Assembly (NCBI GenBank): GCA_030434875.1 | Contig: JAUISW010000001.1 | Location: 631,501 to 695,500, forward strand | DNA length: 64,000 nucleotides | From: Lachnospiraceae bacterium C1.1 | Lineage (GTDB): Bacteria; Bacillota; Clostridia; Lachnospirales; Lachnospiraceae | Direction of reading: 5' to 3' | In this document: in pieces, positions 1 through 8,282 of the stretch | How positions within the stretch are numbered: the first letter of the stretch is position 1 | Layout of the letters: each line of letters opens with the position of its first letter | The notes under the pieces: model-generated | The model's input: only the letters and a program-made list of their open reading frames with translations | Database searches by the model: none | What the model was told of the DNA's origin: nothing | Translations under genes and position numbers: made by a program

Positions 1-82
1 ACCGGAGAATGAAGGAAAGACAATAGTTGCCGTATTGCCGGACACAGGACTTAGGTATCTTTCCACAGGGCTTTTTAAATGA
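1..82 (+). CDS. Cysteine synthase family protein, 3' end only
   Basis: Only the last 26 codons and the stop are in the window; the gene begins upstream. The readable tail contains VLPDTGLRYLSTGLFK, which matches the C-terminus of O-acetylserine sulfhydrylases (LPDSGxRYLST). This family makes cysteine from O-acetylserine and sulfide with pyridoxal phosphate. A complete paralog lies at 8283-9218 with a similar but not identical tail ([16 protein letters not shown]), so the genome carries at least two copies. This copy sits 33 bases upstream of the nitrogenase-like genes with no terminator between, so it is probably co-transcribed with them. The catalytic part cannot be inspected. Confidence 0.85.
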   Translation, partial: PENEGKTIVAVLPDTGLRYLSTGLFK

Positions 83-115
83 CATCAGATTTCTTTAATA
101 AATAAGGTGAAAAAA

Positions 116-1564
116 GTGATTAAATATTCAGGTGTAAGGGAGAGCCGTCCGGGAAGATTAAATGATCTTGGGACAACAGGGGCGGAAGTTGAAGAAAATT
201 TCAGAAAAGGGTGTCTGAAAAGGGCTGACAGGAGCTTTGCACAGGGACTTCAGTGCCAGCAGATAAACAGTATGGCCGCACTTATGTCTCTTGAAGATTC
301 TGTTTTTATTTCTCATTCACCCCAGGGTTGTGTCGGATGCTCTATAATGGCTGTCGACATGTACAGGGTCGGGCAGATTCACAGGGGAATAAAAAACGTA
401 AAAAATCCAAGGATCATCGTAACAAATATCGACCAGAAAAGCGTTGTTTTCGGTGGAGAGAAGAAACTGAGGGATTCAGTCAGGAAGGCTGTTGAAAGAT
501 ATGCACCTAAGCTTATTTTCGTGTATGCCTCATGTGCTTCGGGAATAATAGGAGATGATATTGATGCCATTTCATCCGATCTGCAGTTGGAATATCCTGA
601 CACGATCATCATTCCCATTCATTGCGAGGGCTTTAAGTCAAAGATATGCGCATCAGGTTTTGACGCGGCTTTCATTTCGATCAATAAATATATACTTAAG
701 GGAGTAAAAGTCCCTAAGGAAAAAAATCTGGTCAACCTCTTTGCACCCACGACGGTAAGCTATGCAGATCAGAAGGAAATGGAAAGAATGCTTACGCTTA
801 TTGGTGCAGAGGTAAATTACATACCGTTTTACAGTTCACTGGAAAAGATCAGAAGGATACCTGCCGCAACGGCATCGACTTCCATATGTAAGGTATTTGC
901 GGATGAATTTATGAAAACTCTTTGGGAAGACTATGAAATTCCATATTCACATACTGTAATGCCTATCGGAATCAGAAATACCGATAAGTGGTACAGAGGT
1001 ATAGCAAAGATCCTTAATAAAGAAGATGAAGTCGAGGAGATAATAGCAAAGGAACATGAAAGAATTGAGCCACTTGTTGCGAAACTCAGGGAGAGGCTTC
1101 AAGGCAAAAGGGTATTTATCTGCGGTGGAACGGGAAGGTCTTTTGCAGCAGCTGCATTGATTGATGATTTTGGAATGGAGCTTGTCGGACTTGAAACTCC
1201 TACATACGATGATGATGCACAGTCTGATATTGAATATCTCAATGGAATCCACAAAAACTATGTTGTGGATATTGCGAACATGCAGCCGTTTGAACAGGTT
1301 AATCTGGTAAATAAACTTAAACCGGATGCGTTCATAGGTGTTCCTGAATGGGCAGCAAAGCTTGGGATACCTACAACTCATGTTCTCGATGGAAAGAGAC
1401 CGACTATGGGATATGATGGTCTGCTTTTCCTCGGAAATAAGATCGCAGACCAGCTTCAGAACCCGGGATTTAATAAAAAACTGGCTCAGCATGTACGGCT
1501 TCCGTACAAAGATTCATGGTATGGTGAGGATGCATTTAAATACATAACAGGAAAGGATGCTTGA
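116..1564 (+). CDS. Nitrogenase component 1-like protein, NifD-type (alpha) subunit
   Basis: A 482-residue member of the nitrogenase/oxidoreductase component 1 family. Three cysteines occupy P-cluster-type positions: Cys47 (GLQCQQ), Cys72 in SPQGCVGC, and Cys140 in SCASGIIGDD. Cys258 (STSICKVF) lies where NifD Cys275 binds the cofactor iron. In NifD the other cofactor ligand is the His in PYHGYDG; here the motif reads PTMGYDG with Met near residue 431. The GTG at 116 is preferred because GGTGA (106-110) gives proper ribosome-binding spacing; a GTG at 107 is in frame but has no such site. The NifK-like gene starts 5 bases after the stop. No NifH-type ATPase or cofactor assembly gene is in view; they may lie upstream. 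It is clearly not ordinary nitrogenase. The substrate is unknown, and the neighbours suggest sulfur-containing amino acids (inference). Confidence 0.8.
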   Translation: MIKYSGVRESRPGRLNDLGTTGAEVEENFRKGCLKRADRSFAQGLQCQQINSMAALMSLEDSVFISHSPQGCVGCSIMAVDMYRVGQIHRGIKNVKNPRIIVTNIDQKSVVFGGEKKLRDSVRKAVERYAPKLIFVYASCASGIIGDDIDAISSDLQLEYPDTIIIPIHCEGFKSKICASGFDAAFISINKYILKGVKVPKEKNLVNLFAPTTVSYADQKEMERMLTLIGAEVNYIPFYSSLEKIRRIPAATASTSICKVFADEFMKTLWEDYEIPYSHTVMPIGIRNTDKWYRGIAKILNKEDEVEEIIAKEHERIEPLVAKLRERLQGKRVFICGGTGRSFAAAALIDDFGMELVGLETPTYDDDAQSDIEYLNGIHKNYVVDIANMQPFEQVNLVNKLKPDAFIGVPEWAAKLGIPTTHVLDGKRPTMGYDGLLFLGNKIADQLQNPGFNKKLAQHVRLPYKDSWYGEDAFKYITGKDA

Positions 1565-1569
1565 TCATT

Positions 1570-2859
1570 ATGTCTGAAATTATGGAGAATCCAAAAGGCG
1601 GATGTGTCCTTGCCGGAATTAATTCCGTACTTGGTGCTATAGACAGGGTATGTCCTGTATATCATTCAGGACCCGGATGCTGTATGCAGACAACAGCAGC
1701 TGATCAGGGACAGTCCGGACATAAAAACTCCTGCTTTTTAAGCGGTGTATCACTTCCTTCGAGCAATATGCTTGAAAAGGAAGTAGTATTTGGAGGTTTG
1801 GATAAGCTTAAGTCTACTATTAAAGGTGCATTAGAAATAATCGATGCTGATGCATATTTCGTCCTGACAGGATGCACGGCAGGGATAATAGGTGATGATG
1901 TCGTAAGCGTTGCGGAAGAGTTCAGGGAACAGGGTTACGAAGTCTATGCCATAGACACACCTGGATTCGCAGGAGACAGCAACCTGGGTTATGAGATTGT
2001 CTGGAATAATTTGATAGACAATGTCATAGAGGAGCCGTCGGAAAAGGATGATAAGCTTGTAAATATTTTTGGAATAATTCCATATCATGATCCTTTCTGG
2101 AGCGGCTCACTTGAGGAAATTGCCAGAATCCTTTCCGGACTTGGACTGAGGGTAAATACATTTTTTACCGGACACCAGAATATAGAAACAGTCAAAAAAT
2201 GTTCCAATGCGGCATTGAATATCATTGTGAATCCCTGGCTGTTTAAGGGACCGGCGGAAAAATTTGAAAGGAAATTCGGAGTTCCGTACGTAAGGATTCC
2301 GGGATTATTTATCGGAGCAACAGATACAACGGAATTCATAAGAAAAGTCGCGGATGCCATGAAACTTGACAGGCAGAAGACCGAAGACTATATCAGGGCA
2401 GAAGAAGACTATGTATATAATTACCTTGCACAGGCAATAGGTGTTGTGAGCTGGAAAAGGTTTGCTGTTGTGGCAGATGCAAATAATGCAGTAGGCATTA
2501 CGAGATATCTCGCTAATGATTACAGCTTTACACCTGTTCTTGTGATAATTACGGAACCCATATTCAGGCAGGAGGATAAAGAAAGGATCGTTTCTGAAAT
2601 AAGCAGGCTGGAATATGCTTCCCCGCCAAAAGTTATTTTTGAAACTGACCAGTATGAAATAAACAGAGCCATACGTGAAGAGGAAAATGAGATCACCCTG
2701 CTGCTTGGAAGCAGTAATGAAAGGGAGGTTGCCCTGGAAAAAGATATCCAGTTCATACTTGCATCATTTCCGATGAATGAGAGGCTGGTGTTTAACAGGA
2801 CATATGCCGGCTACAGGGGAAGCCTGACATTTACGGAAGATATTTATGATAATAACTGA
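1570..2859 (+). CDS. Nitrogenase component 1-like protein, NifK-type (beta) subunit
   Basis: A 429-residue partner of the preceding NifD-like protein; the two presumably form an alpha2beta2-type reductase core (known for the family, inferred here). P-cluster-type cysteines are Cys12 (GGCVLAG), Cys37 in HSGPGCCMQ, and Cys102 in LTGCTAGIIGDD. An extra Cys38 sits beside Cys37. The chosen start is the ATG at 1570. A TTG at 1561 overlapping the upstream stop is possible but less likely. It lacks the long N-terminal extension of classical NifK and is about 90 residues shorter, as in other nitrogenase-like reductases. An ABC importer follows after 50 bases with its own good ribosome binding site, so one operon is likely. 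Confidence 0.8.
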   Translation: MSEIMENPKGGCVLAGINSVLGAIDRVCPVYHSGPGCCMQTTAADQGQSGHKNSCFLSGVSLPSSNMLEKEVVFGGLDKLKSTIKGALEIIDADAYFVLTGCTAGIIGDDVVSVAEEFREQGYEVYAIDTPGFAGDSNLGYEIVWNNLIDNVIEEPSEKDDKLVNIFGIIPYHDPFWSGSLEEIARILSGLGLRVNTFFTGHQNIETVKKCSNAALNIIVNPWLFKGPAEKFERKFGVPYVRIPGLFIGATDTTEFIRKVADAMKLDRQKTEDYIRAEEDYVYNYLAQAIGVVSWKRFAVVADANNAVGITRYLANDYSFTPVLVIITEPIFRQEDKERIVSEISRLEYASPPKVIFETDQYEINRAIREEENEITLLLGSSNEREVALEKDIQFILASFPMNERLVFNRTYAGYRGSLTFTEDIYDNN

Positions 2860-2909
2860 TCCTAAGCATCACGGAATCAGTTCGTATTAGAAGAGGAGGA
2901 CATCAGATT

Positions 2910-3761
2910 ATGAAAAAATTCGGGAAAATCGCAGCGGTTACATTAGGTACATCAGTTGTTTTATCATCAATCCTCACTGGCTGCGGTAGCAGGGCGGATG
3001 TTGTAAAAGCTGCAGGAAATGACAGCACCGGGGATGTAAAGAAGGTCGTTATAGGTTCAGGAGTAAGTTATAATCCGTACTGCTATCTGGATGAAGACGG
3101 TAATGCTGTAGGCTACGAGTATGATGTGCTTAAGGAAATAGATGAACTGCTCCCACAGTATGAGTTTGAATATCAGTCAATGGCATTTGACCAGCTTGTT
3201 CTTTCACTTGAATCAGGTAAGATAGATCTTGCAGCACATCAATATGAATACACTAAGGAAAGAGAAGAGAAGTATCTGTTTTCGAATGAGTCTTACACAT
3301 CTTACATTACTTACCTTGCAGTGCTGAAAGATGATACGGCGACTTCCCTGGAGGATCTTGCCGGGGAGAAGATAAGAACCGGCGGCTCGACAAGTGCAAC
3401 AGCCCAGATCCTGACGAACTGGAATGAGGAACATCCCGGACAGGAGGTCGAGCTTGTATTTGCAGAGGACAGTTCTGATGAAGAGGCAGCGGCAGCATTA
3501 AAATCCGGTGCTTCCAGAGCTACAGTCCTTAAAAAGAGTGACGTAACGAAAATGAACAAAAATTTCAGTGATGACGGAGAAGACTGGCTTAAATCAGTAG
3601 GAGAGCCCATCAATAACTCAAAAACCTATTATCTTTACAGAAAAGATGAAACTGAGCTGAGGGATGCAGTTGACGGCGCATTGAAAACGTTAAAAGAGAA
3701 TGGTACTTTGTCAGAGCTTGCGATCAAATGGGTTGGTTATGACGTTACCGAAGAGGAATAG
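2910..3761 (+). CDS. Amino-acid ABC transporter substrate-binding lipoprotein (family 3)
   Basis: A 283-residue extracytoplasmic binding protein. It has a Lys-rich start, a hydrophobic stretch and a lipobox LTGC with lipidated Cys25. The mature part has the polar amino-acid binding family pattern: GSGVSYNPYCYLDEDGNAVG near the start, YEYDVLKEI, then ALKTLKENGTLSELAIKW at the end. Family members bind cystine, glutamine, arginine or related compounds. Specificity cannot be read here, but the position between nitrogenase-like, cysteine synthase and transporter genes makes a sulfur amino acid a reasonable guess. The ribosome binding site GAGGAGG lies upstream of the ATG. The two permeases and the ATPase follow directly, so the importer is complete. 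Confidence 0.88.
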   Translation: MKKFGKIAAVTLGTSVVLSSILTGCGSRADVVKAAGNDSTGDVKKVVIGSGVSYNPYCYLDEDGNAVGYEYDVLKEIDELLPQYEFEYQSMAFDQLVLSLESGKIDLAAHQYEYTKEREEKYLFSNESYTSYITYLAVLKDDTATSLEDLAGEKIRTGGSTSATAQILTNWNEEHPGQEVELVFAEDSSDEEAAAALKSGASRATVLKKSDVTKMNKNFSDDGEDWLKSVGEPINNSKTYYLYRKDETELRDAVDGALKTLKENGTLSELAIKWVGYDVTEEE

Positions 3762-3764
3762 GAT

Positions 3765-4466
3765 ATGGGAAATTATTTCAGTTCTGAAAGGTTTCTCGTT
3801 GTTTTTCCAAAAGTCCTGTCAGCTATCGGGGTGAATTTCAGGATAGTGTTCGTTTCAATGTTTTTCGGGACTTTACTTGCAGTTTTTGTAGCTCTGGTAA
3901 GGCTGAAAAAGATACCGGTATTGAGCTTTTTTGTAAGTGTATATATTTCATTCATGAGAGGTACGCCGCTTCTTGTACAGATGATGATCGCTTATTATGG
4001 GATTCCATTTCTGCTTGGCGGGATTTTCCAAAATCTTTTCATGATAAACCTTAACCGTCTTGATGCAGTGATATTTGTTGAAATTGCAATAATACTGAAT
4101 GAGGGAGCTTTTCTTGGAGAGATTTTCAGGGGTGCGATAAATGCGATTCCGAAAGTCCAGAGCGAGGCTGCATATTCGATCGGAATGACAAAGACACAGA
4201 GTTTTTTCAGGATAGTGCTCCCACAGGCTTTTAAATTGGTAATACCGTCTTACGGAGTTGATCTGGTCGGAGTGTTTCAGAATACATCACTGGTATTTAC
4301 ACTGGGGGTCGTTGATCTTCTGGGAAAGGCAAAAACGCTTGGGGCTGCAAGCGGACATGTTCTTGAAGGATATATTGCGGCAACGGTCATATATATTTCA
4401 TTCAGCCTGCTGCTGAAGGCTTTTTTCTATTTGTTGGAAAGGAAGGTGTACAGTTATGGAATTTAA
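3765..4466 (+). CDS. Amino-acid ABC transporter permease (HisM/GlnP family), first subunit
   Basis: A 233-residue integral membrane permease with several hydrophobic segments. The family's ATPase-coupling loop is visible as EIFRGAINAIPKVQSEAAYSIGMTK followed by FRIVLPQAFKLVIP. It starts 3 bases after the binding-protein stop. Its last codons overlap the start of the second permease by 11 bases, which indicates translational coupling. Two different permeases imply a heterodimeric membrane channel. It imports the same unknown amino-acid-like substrate bound by the upstream lipoprotein. Confidence 0.88.
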   Translation: MGNYFSSERFLVVFPKVLSAIGVNFRIVFVSMFFGTLLAVFVALVRLKKIPVLSFFVSVYISFMRGTPLLVQMMIAYYGIPFLLGGIFQNLFMINLNRLDAVIFVEIAIILNEGAFLGEIFRGAINAIPKVQSEAAYSIGMTKTQSFFRIVLPQAFKLVIPSYGVDLVGVFQNTSLVFTLGVVDLLGKAKTLGAASGHVLEGYIAATVIYISFSLLLKAFFYLLERKVYSYGI

Positions 4467-5205
4467 GACGGAGGCCTTTCTGGAATCTTTTCTGTCAGCA
4501 GTCAGATATATTCCCGTTACTATTGAACTTTCGGCAGTAACGTTCATAGTCAGTCTTATTCTGGGGGCGGTCATTGCAACTGTCAGGCACTACAGGGTGA
4601 AGGTTCTCTCTCAGCTTCTGGCATTTTTTGTAACAGTATACATGGGGATGCCAATGATGGTCGCACTGGTGCTTTATAACCTTATTTTTATGACCTGCTA
4701 TCCGGATTTTGCCGGCAGATTCGGGATAAAAATCCCCATCAGCGAAATCAATCCGATCTTTATAGGCTTTTTTGCCCTGATACTTGGATATACCTGCATT
4801 TTAAGTGAGGCGGTAAGGGGCGCATACAAGGGCGTTGCAAAGATTCAGTTTGAAGCCGGCTACAGCATCGGACTGACAAAGTTTCAGACTTTAAGGAGGA
4901 TAATCCTGCCGCAGATGATACCTATACTTCTGCCGGGGATTCAGAATTCGATGATAGGTCTTTTGAAGGCATCCAATCTTGTCAGCGCCATATCCGTAAT
5001 AGAGGTCATGAATGGAGCTCTGCTTCCGAGCGTGAGGTATTACAGTTATCTCGAAGCTTATGTTGCAGCCGCACTTGTTTACTGGATGATAGGAATAGTT
5101 ATTGAGCTTATCGCGCATTTTACTGAAAAAAGAATTGAAAATTACAAGGAGGTGAACTGCCGTGATAGAGCTAACCGGGGTAAAGAAATGCTTTGGCAGA
5201 CATGA
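4456..5205 (+). CDS. Amino-acid ABC transporter permease (HisM/GlnP family), second subunit
   Basis: A 249-residue membrane permease, partner of the previous one. The EAA coupling loop is seen in [21 protein letters not shown] and [16 protein letters not shown]. The ATG overlaps the first permease gene, and GGAAGGTG upstream serves as ribosome binding site. The 3' end overlaps the ATPase gene by 44 bases, an unusually long overlap: the last 14 codons are read in a second frame as the start of the ATPase. The C-terminal tail past the last membrane segment ([16 protein letters not shown]) looks like sequence dictated by that overlap. Confidence 0.88.
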   Translation: MEFKTEAFLESFLSAVRYIPVTIELSAVTFIVSLILGAVIATVRHYRVKVLSQLLAFFVTVYMGMPMMVALVLYNLIFMTCYPDFAGRFGIKIPISEINPIFIGFFALILGYTCILSEAVRGAYKGVAKIQFEAGYSIGLTKFQTLRRIILPQMIPILLPGIQNSMIGLLKASNLVSAISVIEVMNGALLPSVRYYSYLEAYVAAALVYWMIGIVIELIAHFTEKRIENYKEVNCRDRANRGKEMLWQT

Positions 5206-5917
5206 GGTTCTGAAAAACGTATCCATAAAAGTCGAAGATGGAGAGGTTGTCGTTATACTGGGAGCAAGCGGTTCAGGAAAGACTACTTTTTTAAGATGTA
5301 TCAATTTCCTTGAAAAAGCGGAAGAAGGAACCATGAAGTTTGGAACTAAATTTATAAATTTTAAGAATGCGGCGAAAAAGGATATCCTTTATATCAGACG
5401 GCATTCGGCGTTCGTATTTCAGAATTACGGATTGTTTGCCAATAAGACAGCCTTGCAGAATGTAATGGAAGGACTCACGCAGGTTCAGAAGAAAACGAAA
5501 GCCGAAGCAGAAAAGATCGCAAAGGAAACACTTGACTGGGTTGGGCTTGCTGACAGATATGATTATTATCCGTCGCAGTTATCAGGCGGGCAGCAGCAGA
5601 GAGTCGGAATTGCGAGAGCTATAGCACTGAAACCGGAGGTCATACTCTTTGATGAGCCTACGTCAGCACTTGATCCGGAACTTGTCGGGGAGGTGCTTGA
5701 TCTGATAAAGAAAGTGGCAAAAATGGGAATAACGATGATAGTGGTCACGCATGAAATGTCATTTGCCCAGGATGTCGCAGACAAGGTTATCTTTATGGAT
5801 GATGGTGTGGTCGTTGAGGAAGGAAAACCTGACGAGATCTTTGTCCATCCAAAAGAAGAAAGGACAAGACAGTTCTTAGCAAGGATTATATCCCTTGAAC
5901 CTATGTATAATATATGA
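5162..5917 (+). CDS. Amino-acid ABC transporter ATP-binding protein (GlnQ family)
   Basis: A 251-residue cytoplasmic ATPase that powers the importer. It has Walker [10 protein letters not shown], a Q-loop in FVFQNYGLF, signature LSGGQQQR, Walker [13 protein letters not shown] and an H-loop in VVTHEMSFA. The start is GTG at 5162, supported by AAGGAGGTGA just upstream, which itself lies inside the end of the second permease gene. Length is normal for the family. A strong hairpin terminator at 5947-5995 ends the cluster that begins upstream of the window. Confidence 0.92.
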   Translation: MIELTGVKKCFGRHEVLKNVSIKVEDGEVVVILGASGSGKTTFLRCINFLEKAEEGTMKFGTKFINFKNAAKKDILYIRRHSAFVFQNYGLFANKTALQNVMEGLTQVQKKTKAEAEKIAKETLDWVGLADRYDYYPSQLSGGQQQRVGIARAIALKPEVILFDEPTSALDPELVGEVLDLIKKVAKMGITMIVVTHEMSFAQDVADKVIFMDDGVVVEEGKPDEIFVHPKEERTRQFLARIISLEPMYNI

Positions 5918-5946
5918 GTTGCCCGACAAATGGGTAATTATGATTG

Positions 5947-5996
5947 AAAGCGTTAGCAAACCCCCATCTCAGATGGGGGTTTGCTAACGCTTTTAA
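5947..5996 (+). terminator. Rho-independent terminator after the ABC importer
   Basis: A near-perfect 23-bp inverted repeat (5947-5969 with 5971-5993) is followed by TTTT. The core CCCCCATCT/AGATGGGGG makes it very stable. It ends the cysK-like/nitrogenase-like/ABC transcript and is nearly symmetrical. Confidence 0.9.
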
Positions 5997-6257
5997 ATAG
6001 ATTTCCTAAAGACAAATGCGAACATAGTTGAGGGAAATGCACTCAGGATTGCCTGGGAAGATACTTGTTTTTGGAACAACTAATTTCCCTGGCCTTCCCC
6101 AACTGATGAGCAGAAAGTAAGAATAGAGAATAATTGAAACGCAACACCAGTGAGCATGTATGATATAATATTCATAATAATATACAGATAGTGCAAACGG
6201 ATATTTGAATGAAATATTCAGAAAATAACATGCGCCATTAGAGGGAGGCATATCGTA
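5997..6257. other. Intergenic region before the AAA-ATPase gene
   Basis: The gap from 5918 to 6257 holds the terminator above, then about 260 bases with no convincing ORF. A weak stem pairs AGGGAAAT near 6033 with ATTTCCCT near 6082. A TATGATATAATATTCATAAT stretch near 6160-6180 looks like a promoter -10 region, but no -35 box is properly spaced. The gene downstream has the ribosome binding site GAGGGAGG. Confidence 0.4.
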
Positions 6258-7925
6258 ATGAGAAGAACGGTAGGACTTGGGATACAGGATTTTGAAGACA
6301 CTATTAAGAGCAGGAATTTTTATATAGATAAGACAAAGTTTATATCGGAATGGTGGAAGGGAAATGACGAAGTAACACTGATAACCCGTCCGCGCCGTTT
6401 TGGTAAGACTCTGATGTTGAGTACGGTTGAGAAGTTTTTTTCCATAAGGCAGGAAAACAGCAGGGAGCTTTTTAATGGGCTGGAAGTTTCAAAGGATTCC
6501 ACGATGATGCAGGAATGTGGGAAATGGCCGGTGCTGTTTATATCATTTGCAAATGTTAAATCAGGCAGTTACGAAGATGCTATAGGACAATTTAATTGGA
6601 TATTGACTGAACTGGCATTACGTATGGGATTCTTGAAGGAGGGCATGTCTGACAAGGATTTAGAGTTCTATGACAATATCTCATATGATATGGATGTGAG
6701 AACAGCGGGACAGTGCTTAAATACCTATTGCCGCTGGTTAAGTGATCACTATGGAAAAAAGGTCATAATACTTATCGACGAATACGACACTCCGATGCAG
6801 GAAGCATACGTAAACGGCTATTGGGATAAAATAGTAGAGTTCATGAGAAATATGTTCAATGGGACTCTGAAAACCAACCCATATCTGCACAAGGCTCTGC
6901 TTACAGGAATAACACGGGTGAGCCGTGAGTCACTTTTTTCAGATCTGAATAACCTGAAAGTGATCACTAATTCATCAGAAAAGTATGCTGACTGTTTTGG
7001 CTTCACTGAAAAAGAAGTTTTTGATTCCCTTGACGAGTATGGCTATTCTGAAGAAAAAGAAGAAGTAAAGAAATGGTACGATGGGTTTAAATTTGGAAAT
7101 ACAGAGGGGATTTATAATCCATGGTCAATAATATCTTTTCTTCAGGAGGGAAAATACCAGTCATACTGGGCGAATACAAGCTCTAATTCCCTTGTGTCGA
7201 AGCTCGTAAAAGAGGGGGATGGTGAGATCAAGAAATCCTTCGAGACCCTGCTGAACGGTGGGATAATAGAGACCACGATTGATGAGCAGCTTGTTTTCGG
7301 GGAAATGTCAAAAAATAAAAACGCAGTCTGGAGCCTCTTGCTGGCAAGCGGATATCTGAAGATCGTATCGGCGGACCTGCCGGATTCGAGATACAGGCTC
7401 AGGCTGACAAACTTTGAGGTCAAAAGCTGTTTTAACCTCATGGTGGAGAGGTGGTTTGAAAACGCAGGGGAGAATTACAGCTATTTCGTAAAGGCACTGC
7501 TCGAATGCAATATAGATGACATGATGGACACGCTCACGGAAATATGCGAAAGCATGATAAGCTCTTTCGATGGCAGTGGGAAATCTGCACCGGAGAATTT
7601 TTACCACGGGCTTGTAATTGGACTGCTGGTGGAACTGCGTAATAGCTATGAGGTCAAGTCAAACCGTGAGAGCGGACTCGGAAGGTATGATGTGATGCTC
7701 CGTCCGAAGGATAAAAACAATAATGCGATAATAATCGAATTCAAATCAAAAAGACGGAGTGAAAAAGATAAAAGCCTCGAAGAGCTTGCAGACAAGGCTC
7801 TAAAACAGATAGAGGATAAGAAATATGAACAGGAGTTGCTCTCGGCCGGCTATCCAAAGGATAAAATAAAAAAACTTGCCTTCGTGTTTGAAGGAAAAGA
7901 GTTACTGATAAAAAAAGCCGAATAA
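6258..7925 (+). CDS. AAA-ATPase-like protein with C-terminal PD-(D/E)XK nuclease-like domain
   Basis: A 555-residue protein of the family common in anaerobic Firmicutes and Bacteroidetes (AAA-ATPase-like N-terminal domain plus PDDEXK_9). The N-terminal part has the family hallmarks GIQDFE, FYIDKTKFI and a P-loop RPRRFGKTLMLS. A Walker-B-like VIILIDEYDTPMQEA is near residue 175. The C-terminal region has GRYDVMLRP followed by IIIEFKSK, the D...ExK core of restriction-like nucleases. Cellular function is unknown; these genes are usually multicopy and stand alone, and a mobile or defence role is only a guess. It stands by itself here, between a terminator and a hairpin-rich spacer. Confidence 0.85.
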   Translation: MRRTVGLGIQDFEDTIKSRNFYIDKTKFISEWWKGNDEVTLITRPRRFGKTLMLSTVEKFFSIRQENSRELFNGLEVSKDSTMMQECGKWPVLFISFANVKSGSYEDAIGQFNWILTELALRMGFLKEGMSDKDLEFYDNISYDMDVRTAGQCLNTYCRWLSDHYGKKVIILIDEYDTPMQEAYVNGYWDKIVEFMRNMFNGTLKTNPYLHKALLTGITRVSRESLFSDLNNLKVITNSSEKYADCFGFTEKEVFDSLDEYGYSEEKEEVKKWYDGFKFGNTEGIYNPWSIISFLQEGKYQSYWANTSSNSLVSKLVKEGDGEIKKSFETLLNGGIIETTIDEQLVFGEMSKNKNAVWSLLLASGYLKIVSADLPDSRYRLRLTNFEVKSCFNLMVERWFENAGENYSYFVKALLECNIDDMMDTLTEICESMISSFDGSGKSAPENFYHGLVIGLLVELRNSYEVKSNRESGLGRYDVMLRPKDKNNNAIIIEFKSKRRSEKDKSLEELADKALKQIEDKKYEQELLSAGYPKDKIKKLAFVFEGKELLIKKAE

Positions 7926-8282
7926 AATGATGTCAGAGCCAAAAGTCATTATGCTCTGTGATAACCAGTTACTATTCAGTTAGTAGCCAGCACTTTGCTG
8001 CTGGCTACGTAAGAACATGAAGTGGGAGTGAGGGGCACCCTTTTTGCGTAGCAAAAAAATTAAATGGTGCCCCGAATGTTGCAATTCAGTTGACAGCTTG
8101 GCTGACAACTGAATTGCAACGATAACCAAAAGTTATCGCAGGGCATAAGTTTTTATTACTGTACAATTACCTAGTGCTGTGCTAGGATATATTCAACACA
8201 GAAATGAGAAAACATTGTAACTATTCAGCAGCGCGAAGCTACCTGAACAGTTACAAAACATTTATACAGGAGGTAATTCAGT
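7926..8282. repeat. Hairpin-rich intergenic region with five inverted repeats
   Basis: There is no ORF. Five separate inverted repeats are visible: 7983-8008 (GTAGCCAGCA arms), 8032-8073 (GGGGCACC arms with an inner TTTTTGC/GCAAAAA stem), 8078-8120 (perfect 15-base arms GTTGCAATTCAGTTG), 8121-8137 (GATAAC arms) and 8215-8256 (TTGTAACTATTCAG with CTGAACAGTTACAA). The last belongs to an element family found elsewhere in the window and ends 26 bases before the cysK start. The region may terminate the upstream gene, regulate cysK, or be an accumulation of palindromic repeats. No known riboswitch consensus was recognised. Confidence 0.7.
8215..8256. repeat. Family A palindromic element (copy 1), upstream of cysK
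   Basis: The left arm TTGTAACTATTCAG and right arm CTGAACAGTTACAA pair over 14 positions with one mismatch. The 14-base loop carries CAGCGCGAAGC. Related copies lie at 9230-9286, 10491-10518, 10594-10620, 14918-14986 and 47205-47224. Confidence 0.7.

Noticed and set aside
947..1492. 181-codon open frame on the minus strand inside the NifD-like gene
   Set aside because: No ribosome binding site, no recognisable protein, and fully covered by a well-supported gene on the other strand.
116..2859. True molybdenum nitrogenase (nifDK)
   Set aside because: The cofactor His is replaced by Met, the subunits are shorter, no nif assembly genes are present and the neighbours are sulfur amino acid genes.
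5947..5996. CRISPR-like repeat
   Set aside because: It is a single palindrome followed by T; no repeat-spacer array exists anywhere in the window.
7926..8282. S-box (SAM) or T-box riboswitch upstream of cysK
   Set aside because: No S-box core or T-box GGTGG-type sequence is present; the region is made of separate simple hairpins.
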